Positions 25,444-33,800 of a stretch of DNA of 64,000 bases are shown one piece after another. The stretch is from Methanocorpusculum labreanum Z (GTDB taxonomy: Archaea; Halobacteriota; Methanomicrobia; Methanomicrobiales; Methanocorpusculaceae). The stretch is from assembly GCF_000015765.1 (NCBI RefSeq), contig NC_008942.1, positions 1,193,921 through 1,257,920 on the forward strand, read 5' to 3'. Each line of letters starts with the position of its first letter. Within the stretch, counting starts at the first letter, position 1. Position numbers and translations under genes: made by a program. The notes beneath the pieces were generated by a model. It saw only the letters and a program-made list of their open reading frames with translations. It was not told the origin of the DNA and searched no databases.

Positions 25444-25762
25444 GCGTGAGTCGGAGTAATAAGCCTCCTCCTGTTTTTACGGCATTCGGCTTAGCGTTGT
25501 ACCCGGATCATTGGGTCAGGCACCCGTAGCGACCCTGTTCCAACTTGCACCCACAGAGATTCGCCGTTCCATCGGTCCCTCAGCCTCGACGCTCAACAGC
25601 TTCAACTGCTGCTTCATTGCTCAGAAGAGGACGTGTCGTTTCTGTTCCAGAGCTGTGACTCTCGCCACCCGTATTTGCATACGGCTGTGTACCTGAGCGG
25701 TGGGAGGACTTTCCTCAGCGGTCTCGAATTGACCACCGTCAGCCGTGTGCTCCCTCTCACGC
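25444..25762 (-). ncRNA. rnpB: RNase P RNA
   Basis: Read on the minus strand, the 319-base region has the universal 5' motif GAGGAAAGTCC (25706-25716), the conserved ACAGAAACG motif (25637-25645) and a 3' part with GCTAAGCCGAATG and an AGGAGGAGGCTTATT-type end. The ends pair: GCGTGAG at the 5' end with CTCACGC at the 3' end, followed by further pairs (GGAG with CTCC), forming helix P1. This RNA is the catalytic part of the enzyme that trims tRNA 5' leaders. A TATATAT sequence lies directly upstream (25765-25771), so the exact 5' end may differ by several bases. Protein frames across this stretch should be ignored. Confidence 0.93.
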
Positions 25763-25847
25763 GGATATATATTGGGCATGAGGAATTATGAATGGAGCGG
25801 GTACAGGGAAAGAGGGAATGAAAATGGGCATCCTCGAAAAAAGATAG

Positions 25848-26035
25848 GGGGCGGGCCTGACGGCTCACCCTCACTCGCAAACTCGCAAATCAAAGATTTG
25901 ATCGCAAGTCTGGCGACTTGGTCGCAAATCCGAGATTTGCTTTGCTAAGGGTGGGCCTGACAGCCCACCCCGCCTCGGCTGAGGTCGTCGACTTCGTCGC
26001 CAACCTGCCTCGGCTAAGGGACCTAAAGGTCCCCA
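25848..26035. repeat. Family-C modular hairpin repeat
   Basis: The gap 25763-26132 is largely a row of short stem-loops: GCAAATCAAAGATTTG, CAAGTCTGGCGACTTG, GCAAATCCGAGATTTGC, GTGGGCCTGACAGCCCAC and GGGACCTAAAGGTCCC. CGGCTGAGGTCGTCGACTTC also occurs, the reverse of the sequence at the 3' end of the folate-ligase gene (46663-46685). Similar to REP-type or multi-hairpin intergenic elements. No gene is seen. Confidence 0.75.
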
Positions 26036-26132
26036 CTTCCTCAACCATCTTCCCAAAAAGCATAATGAGAAACCCGAGGAACACAAGGATCAGCTTCCTA
26101 AGCCGGCGGGAGATCTGCATCTCCGCCTCCCT

Positions 26133-26624
26133 TCAGCAGAGGCCGGGCATCGTGTCCGCCCAGGTCTCGACTGCGGCGAGGGTGGCGTCGTCAGCATAGC
26201 CGGAGACGATCATCGAATCCCGGTTGAAGCTGATCTGGAACGTGTCGGTCCCAAGCTTCGCGGAAATGCGGACGTTCCACGTTGCTTCGGTACCGATCTC
26301 GGAGGTCTCTGCGGTACCGCCGTTCCCGAATGCGGTCTTGAGGTCCGCACTGCCGGTAAGGGCGGTGACTGCGGCCGTATATTCAGCTCTGCTGAATGCC
26401 GTAACCTGGACCTTGCCGTTCATCTCGGAAGTGTTTGGATCGAAGTAGCCGACATAGGTCTTGTAGGTTTCCTTCCCAAGTTCCACTTCCGCAAGGCCGA
26501 GAGGATTTGTCTCGCCCGTAATTTCTGCGACGATCGCATCATACGCGGCGGCGTTCGTAAACTCTGCGGTGAAGGTCCTCTTCGAGGACTTCGAGACTGC
26601 TGTCTGAATGAAATCTGCTGTCAT
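26133..26624 (-). CDS. Protein of unknown function
   Basis: The 163-residue protein is rich in Thr, Ala and Glu, lacks a signal peptide and membrane segments, and is predicted to be alternating strand and helix. Two related halves are possible: both have an aromatic-Thr strand followed by an AAYDAIVAEITG- or AEYTAAVTALTG-like helix, which suggests an internal duplication. No known domain is recognised. It is GC-rich like the core genes, stands alone, and its end lies about 100 bases from a family-C repeat. Confidence 0.65.
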   Translation of the reverse strand: MTADFIQTAVSKSSKRTFTAEFTNAAAYDAIVAEITGETNPLGLAEVELGKETYKTYVGYFDPNTSEMNGKVQVTAFSRAEYTAAVTALTGSADLKTAFGNGGTAETSEIGTEATWNVRISAKLGTDTFQISFNRDSMIVSGYADDATLAAVETWADTMPGLC

Positions 26625-26797
26625 GGTTTTGTCCCGAGATCAGCTGGGGCCCCGTCCAACCTCTGATTATATTCTTAGAGGGGGTGGGGGATAGCGGTAA
26701 AGTTTTTGCGGATTTTTCTCAAAAAAGGTGGGTTTATATGGGGGTGTTTGCGGGTAGTGTTGTTCCTATTTTTTTGGCGGGTTGGGGAGGAGGGTGT

Positions 26798-26841
26798 CCA
26801 ATTACTAATTTGACAGATATTAGTAATAGATTAGTAATTGG
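26798..26841. repeat. Inverted repeat at the left edge of the GxxExxY cassette
   Basis: CCAATTACTAAT (26798-26809) and ATTAGTAATTGG (26830-26841) are perfect 12-bp arms separated by 20 bases. The right arm abuts the start of the family-A repeat. A regulatory, recombination or insertion-scar role is possible. The remaining part of the gap, 26625-26797, is G/T-rich and shows no gene. Confidence 0.7.
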
Positions 26842-26844
26842 AAT

Positions 26845-27055
26845 GGGAGTTACGCGGTGTGATCTCAATCCAATTCGGGAAGTGTATGGTTGGGTGCGGC
26901 TTTATGAGAAAAACCAACCGCGAATCTCCACGAATCCTCGCGAATCGCATTTTTCTTGCGCCTGCGTGCTCTGCTCCGGCTTATCGCCTGCGCAGGAGTC
27001 GCACGCCGCCTGGAAAAATGCTGTAGGAAAAACCGGCTTGCCGGTTTTTCTTTGG
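26845..27055. repeat. Family-A repeat, left arm of a GxxExxY cassette
   Basis: It reads from an outer end (GTTACGCGGTGTGATCTCAA) through AACCAACCGCGAATC and the CTCCGGCTTATCGCCTGCGC segment to an inner hairpin, AAAAACCGGCTTGCCGGTTTTT-like (27031-27051). The matching arm in reverse orientation stands behind the gene, at about 27535-27690. Confidence 0.85.
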
Positions 27056-27093
27056 GGAAAATCATATATTTTTGAACGAAAATAAAAAGAATC

Positions 27094-27531
27094 ATGGATC
27101 ATATTGTGGAAAACCCCGAGATTATCTATCCAGATGAAGTGCATAAAATAATCGGCTGTGCCATGACCATCTATAATACTCTGGGACGCGGGTTTCTGGA
27201 AGCTGTTTATCATGATGCTCTGGAAGTTGAACTGGAATTGCAGGGAATTCCTTTTGAACACAAAAAACATCTGAATATTTTCTACAAAGGCGTGAAACTG
27301 CCGAGTTATTATCAGGCAGACGTGGTCTGTTACAATAATATCATCCTTGAACTGAAATGTGAGACGGAATTACTCAAAGAGGATGAGGCACAGCTCATCA
27401 ATTATCTGAAAGCTACCGGAATTAGACTTGGAATTCTTATCAATTTTGGAAAAAGGAGAAAACTCGAGTGGAGACGAGTCGTATATTCCGATGAACGATA
27501 TCTGTGTAATGCCAATCTCCCAAGAGAATAA
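27094..27531 (+). CDS. GxxExxY family protein (nuclease-like), copy A
   Basis: The 145-residue protein contains the family motif GFLEAVY (Gly33, Glu36, Tyr39). Further on, QADVVCYNNIILELK has the Asp and Glu-x-Lys spacing of a PD-(D/E)XK nuclease core. GxxExxY proteins (TIGR04256) are widespread, often multi-copy and of unknown function. The gene is AT-rich compared with its neighbours and is flanked within about 40 bases on the left and within a few bases on the right by inverted family-A repeats, as if it were cargo. The 47053 gene is a second member in a different repeat family. Confidence 0.88.
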   Translation: MDHIVENPEIIYPDEVHKIIGCAMTIYNTLGRGFLEAVYHDALEVELELQGIPFEHKKHLNIFYKGVKLPSYYQADVVCYNNIILELKCETELLKEDEAQLINYLKATGIRLGILINFGKRRKLEWRRVVYSDERYLCNANLPRE

Positions 27532-27534
27532 AAG

Positions 27535-27690
27535 AAAAAAGAAAAACCCGCACGCGGGTTTTTCCCTAGCATTTTTCCAGACGGCGTGCGATTCCTGCGG
27601 AGGCGATCAGCCGGAGCAGAGCACGCAGGCGCAAGAAAAATGCGATTCGCGAGGATTCGCGGAGATTCGCGGTTAATTTTCTCATGCGTT
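27535..27690. repeat. Family-A repeat, right arm of a GxxExxY cassette
   Basis: Reverse copy of 26845-27055: an inner hairpin (AAAAACCCGCACGCGGGTTTTT-like, 27542-27563), then GCGATTCCTGCGGAGGCGAT, and GCGAGGATTCGCGGAGATTC at the outer part, ending near CTCATGCGTTCACAGG. It fills the gap up to the next operon. Confidence 0.85.
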
Positions 27691-27725
27691 CACAGGAGAT
27701 ACAGTCCTTTCTAAAAAAAGAAGCC

Positions 27726-27923
27726 CTAAAGCTTCAGCTTTTGCCGAAGCTCCTCGGACATAATGATCACCGGCTTTCTAAGCGTATGCCTCACTTCCGC
27801 CGTACGCACTGCCGACACGGGACATCCGACCACCTTCGCGATCTCCTCCCGCGTCATGCCTTTTCGAAGCATCCAAAGAAGCGTCTCCTTATCCCTCAGT
27901 TCGGTATATTGGTACCACATCAT
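27726..27923 (-). CDS. Small helix-turn-helix protein
   Basis: The 65-residue product has a helix-turn-helix-like segment, MTREEIAKVVGCPVSAVRTA (about residue 23-42), and an otherwise basic tail. Its ATG overlaps the stop of the upstream 168-residue gene by four bases. It closes a four-gene operon in which each start overlaps the previous stop. A regulator or recombination directionality-type role is possible. No family is recognised with certainty. Confidence 0.6.
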   Translation of the reverse strand: MMWYQYTELRDKETLLWMLRKGMTREEIAKVVGCPVSAVRTAEVRHTLRKPVIIMSEELRQKLKL

Positions 27924-28426
27924 TCCCCGGCCCTCACCACCTTCGCCAGGCTCTCGTGCGGGACCTCCTTCACATACCTTGCCGCCTCGTCTGCCGGGAG
28001 CGCCTTCTTTAGATCCAGCAGATTCACCCGCTCGACCTTCGCCACCCGGTCCCGGCCCGCCGTCTCCACCGCCAGATCATACAGGGCCGCAAGACCGATG
28101 AACCGCTTCGCATCCGACGGACGGATAAACACCAGCTCGTCATAGACATCCGGCAGTTCGTCCTGGAGGAGGGACGTGTTCACGACCCGGTCCGTCGGGA
28201 TCTCGAGCACGAACTCGTCCGAGGCGAGTCCTTCTGATCTGATCATCCCGATCAGCTCCGTATGCCGCTCTTCGAAGAGCGTCGTCAGCTCCTTCATACA
28301 GTAAAGGAACTCCTGATACCGGAACGCCGCGGCGAATGCCTCGTCAGGGACCGGCCGCCACTCGAGAAGCAGCGCCTCCAGATCCGTCGGGGCGGGCGAG
28401 TCAGTCGGCGCTGAGGACTCGGCCAT
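27920..28426 (-). CDS. Protein of unknown function in HNH operon
   Basis: The 168-residue protein has a Pro/Ala/Thr-rich start followed by a mixed, mostly helical body (FLYCMKELTTLFEERHTELI) and an acidic centre. I recognise no domain, signal or membrane segment. It lies between the HNH endonuclease gene and the small HTH gene and shares overlapping stop-start codons with both. That points to a common mobile-element or plasmid-like origin. Confidence 0.6.
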   Translation of the reverse strand: MAESSAPTDSPAPTDLEALLLEWRPVPDEAFAAAFRYQEFLYCMKELTTLFEERHTELIGMIRSEGLASDEFVLEIPTDRVVNTSLLQDELPDVYDELVFIRPSDAKRFIGLAALYDLAVETAGRDRVAKVERVNLLDLKKALPADEAARYVKEVPHESLAKVVRAGE

Positions 28427-28947
28427 CAGGGCACCTCCTTATAGGTCCGGCGGGTCACGAGCCGCCAGATCGTGGATCGCGAGACCCCAAACTCCGCGGC
28501 CATCACCGGCGGGGAAACGCCCTTTGCATACCTCTCCCGAAGCACGGCCACCTCGTCGCTGCTGAAGAACCGGAGCATATACCCGGATTTCGGACGGTTG
28601 TTTTCCCGTGCGGGGATCAGCCGGAGGTTTTCGAACCGGCAGTCGGTGAGGTCGCCGTTTATGTGATCGACCTGGAGGTCGAAGTCGGTCGGGAGGTCCT
28701 GGTAGGTCCGGCAGGCCCCGGCGATGTAGACGGCACGGTGCCGCTGGATCTTGACGCGGCGTCCGTGGAAGGTGACGGAGGCCTCCTGGTAGCCGACGTT
28801 GTTCGTGCAGAACCGCAGCGGTTTGCCCGTCCGGGTGGAGATGATGTCTCCTTTGGCAGGGTCGAGGGTCCAGTCCCGGGAGCTGAGTTTCGTCATGATG
28901 ACGAGGTCCTGGAGCCGGATGCCGGGGAGGCGCCTTGGTTCAGTCAT
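28426..28947 (-). CDS. HNH endonuclease with C-terminal HTH
   Basis: The 173-residue protein has an HNH nuclease core: VDHINGDLTDCRFENLRLIP (about residue 93-112), with the His-Asn and Asn residues typical of phage and free-standing homing-type enzymes. A preceding HRAVYIAGACR strand may belong to the AP2/NUMOD-like part. Residues about 130-165 (AVLRERYAKGVSPPVMAAEF, then GVSRSTIWRL) form a helix-turn-helix. Such proteins nick or cut DNA at intron- or phage-like targets. The gene overlaps its neighbours by one and four bases, so it is part of their operon rather than a separate insertion. Confidence 0.88.
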   Translation of the reverse strand: MTEPRRLPGIRLQDLVIMTKLSSRDWTLDPAKGDIISTRTGKPLRFCTNNVGYQEASVTFHGRRVKIQRHRAVYIAGACRTYQDLPTDFDLQVDHINGDLTDCRFENLRLIPARENNRPKSGYMLRFFSSDEVAVLRERYAKGVSPPVMAAEFGVSRSTIWRLVTRRTYKEVP

Positions 28948-29408
28948 TCTTCCTCCCGGGCGATGATGCTGGCGAACTGTTTTGTCCTGTATTCGATGAT
29001 CTTCGCCCGGCGGGTGTTCTGGTAGATCTTGAGCCAGTCCCGAATGTCGGTATCCTCAGGCACCATGCCGCAGCGTTCGAGCATGAGGATCTTGAAGTCA
29101 TGCCCGAGGTTTGCAAACGCGACCCCGATGCCCCGCATGGCGATGACGGGGAGGGCGATCTCATCCAAGATCTGGACGAAGGTCCGCATCTGGAGGAGAT
29201 ATTTTTCGTTGAGTCCGTGGAGGGTTTTGAGTTCCTGTTCGGTGACGGGGTCAATGGACGGTTCGCCGTCAATGGTCTCTCCGTAGATGAGGAGATGGGC
29301 ACAGGCGGTAAACAGGTCGGTGCGGCTCACAAAGCCGAGATTTTTTGCGATGCTGTCGAGGGTGTTTCCTTCCTCGTCGGTTATTCTGAGATATGCATGT
29401 TGTCGCAT
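28944..29408 (-). CDS. Protein of unknown function, first gene of HNH operon
   Basis: The 154-residue product starts MRQHAYLRITDEEGNTLDSI, which with the next segment resembles a ribbon-helix-helix or other small DNA-binding start. Long helices follow (KYLLQMRTFVQILDEIALPV, then FANLGHDFKILMLE). I do not recognise the family. The ATG at 29408 is preferred over an upstream ATG at 29567, because the extra 53 residues run through the GACGTC repeat array and lack conserved-looking sequence. Confidence 0.6.
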   Translation of the reverse strand: MRQHAYLRITDEEGNTLDSIAKNLGFVSRTDLFTACAHLLIYGETIDGEPSIDPVTEQELKTLHGLNEKYLLQMRTFVQILDEIALPVIAMRGIGVAFANLGHDFKILMLERCGMVPEDTDIRDWLKIYQNTRRAKIIEYRTKQFASIIAREEE

Positions 29409-29420
29409 TTTTACTTTGTA

Positions 29421-29456
29421 GGTTGACGTCAGGCGGCAGACGTCAGACGTCAGGTT
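29421..29456. repeat. GACGTCAG short tandem repeats, array 1
   Basis: GACGTCAG-type units occur three times, one separated by a short GCGGCA stretch, between GGTTGACGTC and CAGGTTG. The block ends 13 bases before the first gene of the HNH operon and is mirrored by array 2. Confidence 0.75.
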
Positions 29457-29644
29457 GTTTTTTGGAAAACAGATACCCGGACAATTTTTCGGGGATCGTT
29501 TTCTTCCATCATTTTTCGAGACCCCAAGGTAACTATATATACTTTTAGAAAGAAAGAAATAACACAAGAGTGTTTCGGCAGCTCATCTCTCTGGTGGAGA
29601 GTGCGGCTCGATTTTTCCAGGGTAGTTCTTTTTTCTGAAAATGC

Positions 29645-29679
29645 GGGTGACGTCTGACGTCTGACGTCTGATGTCAACC
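29645..29679. repeat. CTGACGTC short tandem repeats, array 2 (inverted copy)
   Basis: GACGTCTGACGTCTGACGTC followed by TGATGTCAACC is the inverted counterpart of array 1, ending in the reverse of GGTTGAC. Together the arrays bracket 190 bases containing the operon promoter region. Confidence 0.75.
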
Positions 29680-29880
29680 GGGACGAAGGGTCAATCGGGA
29701 TGTTTCAAATATTTTGATTATCCCAAAGGTCTAAGAGAGTAGTGTCTGTTCATTTCGTTCCCTGTAAAGTCTGAATTGGGCAGACACGTTTTGCATTTTT
29801 GCTGTTTGTTTTGATCACTTCCCGAGGTGTTTTCCTCACACTATTGTTGGATGTTTTTTGATAAAATACTGTGTTTTTGA

Positions 29881-29950
29881 GTGATATGTGATGATATTTG
29901 ATGGTATTTCATGACATCTTGTGATGTCTTATGGTGTGTTGTGATATGTT
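29881..29950. repeat. Seven-unit array of degenerate 10-bp repeats
   Basis: The 70 bases divide exactly into seven 10-base units with consensus RTGRYRTNTN: GTGATATGTG, ATGATATTTG, ATGGTATTTC, ATGACATCTT, GTGATGTCTT, ATGGTGTGTT and GTGATATGTT. Weaker units precede it. The period matches one helical turn, so proteins could bind side by side on one face. Confidence 0.7.
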
Positions 29951-29959
29951 CCGGCGGGG

Positions 29960-30220
29960 GTCGGTCTTAACGGAAAAAACACGAAGCATGTACTTCGATC
30001 TCGTGTACGGCATTAGGGTAAACACAAGAGAAAAAACAAACCGCGAATCGACAAATTTGTTTTTCTCGCCCGGAGGGCGGATTCAAGCGAGGGCTGTAAG
30101 CCCGAGTCGGAGAGCAAAGCGAAGCTTTGTGATCGCGCCGATTCAAGCGAGCGAAGCGAGTCGGAGAGCAAATCTCTGATTTGCGGTTCGCGGTTGATTT
30201 ATCTCATGTTTCCACACCTA
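29960..30220. repeat. Family-A element, compact
   Basis: The left part (CTTCGATCTCGTGTACGGCA, ACAAACCGCGAATC) matches the 764 element's left arm. The right part (GCGGTTCGCGGTTGATTTAT, CTCATGTTTCCACACC) matches right arms of other copies. Between them are short hairpins such as GCGAAGCGAGTCGG-type modules and GCAAATCTCTGATTTGC. This is a nearly empty inverted pair. With the arrays it accounts for most of the gap 29409-30289. The stretch 29690-29870 is AT-rich without a visible gene. Confidence 0.7.
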
Positions 30221-30289
30221 AACATCTCCTTCCCCGGGTCGTTTCGGATGGTGATGTTTTGAAAAAAAGAAGGGGGGCGGATCCGCTTT

Positions 30290-30532
30290 TCAGCGTTTTT
30301 TGTTTTTGAGGTATTCTTCGAGGTATGCCTCGACGATGTCCCGCGTGAGTTCGGAGAGGGTGAGCCCCTGTTCCTGTGCTGCGATCTCGAGTCCCTGTCG
30401 TGAGATGGTAGGGATCTTTACGGACAGCGAGTCAGGGAATCTGACGCGGCTCGAGTTGATCGCAGTGTTTAGTCTAATTGTCGTTACACTTTTGAAATCG
30501 TCGATTTCTGTCATTTTCATTAATGTGTTCAT
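30290..30532 (-). CDS. Ribbon-helix-helix DNA-binding protein
   Basis: The 80-residue protein has the RHH pattern: a short strand (VRFPDSLSVKIPTIS), a helix (RQGLEIAAQEQGL) and a second helix (SELTRDIVEAYLEEYLKNKK). These small dimers bind direct repeats of short operators and act as transcription or partition regulators. A start at the Met seven codons in (MTEIDD) is also possible. A standalone gene, AT-rich, next to repeat arrays and the defence island. Confidence 0.75.
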   Translation of the reverse strand: MNTLMKMTEIDDFKSVTTIRLNTAINSSRVRFPDSLSVKIPTISRQGLEIAAQEQGLTLSELTRDIVEAYLEEYLKNKKR

Positions 30533-30897
30533 TTTTAATTCAAGTTTACCCCTAGCGGGTTTCCGTACAATTTTTCAGACCAAACGAGGGGCCTGAGTTC
30601 CGTTGTGTCGCGAACCTGGGGTTCGTGATCAGTTCGGAGAGGAAGAAATTTTCTGGTTGGCCCGTGGGCAGAGGAGGACGACTTATGTGGCTGCGAACCG
30701 TACCCTAAAATAGCTAACCGTCCCGCAGGACTCGTATGCCGGACCGCACTGATTCTTTTTTCCTTTTGCGAACTTGTCTCATTTTTTGTTGGTTTTGAGG
30801 TTATTTGAAAGTTTGTTTTGACGTAATACGTGATAATGCGGGTTTTTATATGATGAAGGAAATTTTAACGAGGTAGCTGAAAAATAGTAATGTGGAA
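30533..30897. other. Gene-free stretch, possible structured RNA
   Basis: The 365 bases hold no convincing gene. The part 30590-30765 is less AT-rich than both flanks and includes short complementary segments (GCGAACC with GGTTCG) and an oligo-T run at 30754-30763. It resembles a transcribed non-coding RNA, but no known family is identified. The rest is AT-rich leader or trailer of the restriction island. Confidence 0.35.
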
Positions 30898-33800
30898 TTA
30901 AGGAGATCGTATGTTGATCTCTTCGAAACGTTCAATCTGCTCGGTGAAATGCCGGTAGTTTTTAGCATAAAGATACTCAACATCTTTTCCTATTGCTTTA
31001 GATACTGCATCGAAGTGCATTTCTCCACAACTAATCTTAACTCTTTCAACCTCACTGAGATCTTTACGTTCTTTGTCGATTTTTGTCTCAACGATGAAAT
31101 AGAGTCTCGTCAATTCGTCGGAGTGTTTATAGATGACTGCCCAGTCTGGAGAGTAATTTCCTTCAGGTGTGTCGATGACAAACCCACCTTTGTGGAGTTT
31201 GGTGAAGAGGAGGACGCGTTCATCTTCGTCCAACTGCTGAGCAAACTCTTTTTCACCTTTGCTGTCTGTCTTGTAGTATTTGTAGAGTGCATGACGCTTT
31301 TCTGGTTTGGATTTGTATGCATCAAAAGTGAATGCATCATCATCATCTAATTTTTTGAGCGTTTCTGAGTCGATTTTGTCAGGAACGAAGATTTCTTTTT
31401 TGTCGAAGAGGTAGTTATCGATTACCTGATATCCGGATATGTGGGCAGATTTGAATTCGGTGAGAGTTTTTTGTAATTCGAGTGTTGCATTATCTAATAT
31501 ATCCTGAACCCTGAGGTATTCTTTGAGTTCAGGACTCAGTTCATTGAGTATTGCGTATATGGCAAGACGCGGGAGTCTTGTCTGCTGCATGATGTAGTTG
31601 ATTATCTGGAAGTCGGTTTTTTTGTACCAGACCAAGGGTGTTTTGTCGGTTGTGTACTCCTCTTTTTGTTCATTGACGTAGGTTTTTCCGTCTGCTTTCA
31701 TACGGACTTCGCCGGTAGTGGTGGTGATCGACTGGGCGGTTGCCCATTTTGTTGTTAAGAGACGATTGAGTCTTCTTCCCGCTTCCTGAATGAAGTCTGC
31801 AGAGTCAATGTTGATCTGATAGAATGTGCGTTTTTCCAGGCGGAGTGTGAGTTCATTTAGAAGGTTTTTGAAGGATTCTTCACCTATGTAGGAATGAGGG
31901 GAGTTTTCTTCGGATTTTTCATCGCCATTCTCGATATATATCCTCTTTGTGCCCTTTTCGGTCATGACTTGGATGAAAGCATTTTTGATGGCGACTTCAT
32001 GCTCGCTTAACGTGGCGTCAGTGAACGATATGTTGTGTATGTCGATTTTTGGGTTGAGTTTACCCTGCGAGTTGATGACGGCTTTTATCCGAAGCTCTTT
32101 TTCCAAGGTCTTGGCAAGGTCTTTGGTGATTTTTTTCTGTGGTAGTCCGGCTTGTTTCAGGGTCTCGATAAATTCGTAGACTGTAGCTATGTCTTTGTTG
32201 AAGTTTTGTTCTGCGTCGAAATCTGCCTGGAGATGGGCTGCAAATTCGTCGTAATAGGAGTTTGCAACGACCGTCAGCATGTTTACATCTTCATCATAGC
32301 AGCGTTCCCCGTGTATGTCTACAGGAAGACGGAGTCCTCTGCCGATCTCCTGTTTTTTTGCCATTTCATTTGAAGATTCCTTGAGGGTGCAGAGGGTGAA
32401 GACGTTTGGGTTGTCCCACCCCTCTCTTAGCGCGGAGTGGGAGAAGATGAAGGCCAGGGGTGTTTGAAATGATATGAGTTCCTCTTTTTTCTTGAGGATC
32501 AGTTCAATACCCCGTTCGATGTCTTCCTTGGATTTTTTATTGTAGTCGTCTTCTTCGAGCATGCTGAGTCTGTTCTTTTTGGAGCTTTCAGGCTCGACGA
32601 CTTTGTTGTTTTTATCTATGGCGAAGTAGCCTTCTCTGATGTTGAGGACGTTTTTGTATTCCGGGAATAGAGCTTCGTATTTTTTGAAGTAGTCCTGGTA
32701 TTTTTTTTCGTGGATGATGGTGTTGTATTCTTCGTCAAAGATCCGAAGGAAGATTCCGCGGCCGTCAGCTTGCGTATCGTCACGGATGCGTTTAACTTCG
32801 TCAATAAAGAAGAGGGAGATAGCTTTGATGTGTTTTTTGTTCTCGAGGAGGTTAAACTGGGTGTCGAGATGATTTTTTATTGCAGTTCTGATCTGGACCC
32901 TGACAACAGTTGAATCGGCTTCTCGGAGTTTTTCATTATATGTACAATCTCCGGGCATAAGTGTGAGGCTGTCATCACCCTGATTGATGGTGATTCCCCA
33001 GTTGGATGATCCGGTGGTTTCATTGAAGAGGGTGAGCTGACCAAGTTTCCCGCGTGAGATGGTGAGTCCATCGAGTTTGTGGGGGTTTCCGGCAATGAAC
33101 ATGTTTTGATACTGTTCGAGGCCACCGGAGAGTTCGTGAAGCGAGTCACCATCGCTTACGTCGTATTGTTTTTTGCTTATACCGCGTTTTTCATCACGGG
33201 AGAATATTTCGATCCTTGCCTTGAGGTTTGTTGTAAAAGTTACATATCTGATGTAGGGGAAATCAGTTGGGACTTCACCGTATACGGTTTTTACCCGGAT
33301 CTTTTTGACGAGGTTCTGGTTGTATGCATCATAGCTTGTCAGGCGGTAGACACAGTTATAGGGATTTTTGTGGGTCGCGGAGTAGCGTAAAGTGAAGAGG
33401 GGTGCAAGATTTTCGAGTTCGCGAAGGGATGAACTCTTTTTGGAGGTGGTCCCTTCGATAAGTTGCGGTTCGTCGATTATGATGATTGGTTTTACCGCTT
33501 TGATTAAGTCCCAAAGTTTTGTCCCGCCTTCACGGTCTTTCTGAATGATATTGATGCCGCTTTTGTTGAAGGCATCTTTGTTCATTATGACGATGGAAAG
33601 GTCTGTTCCTTCGATGAATTTGCTTCTGAGTTCGTCGATTTTTGATGATGTGTAGATGAAGGATCGGGCGTTTATGTCGATTCCGTCGTAGAGTGCTTTG
33701 AAGGTTTCTGTGAGTTGTTCGATGCTTTTTTTGACGCCCTGAAGGATGGCGATTCTGGGGACGACGATGATGAATTTGGTAAATCCATATTGTTTATGGA

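Noticed and set aside
25444-25880. Short protein frames over the rnpB region
   Set aside because: The region holds the conserved RNase P RNA motifs and a pairing P1 helix; the frames are not coding.
26684-27085. A 133-codon frame before the GxxExxY gene
   Set aside because: Its second half is the family-A repeat and its first half is low-complexity G/T-rich sequence.
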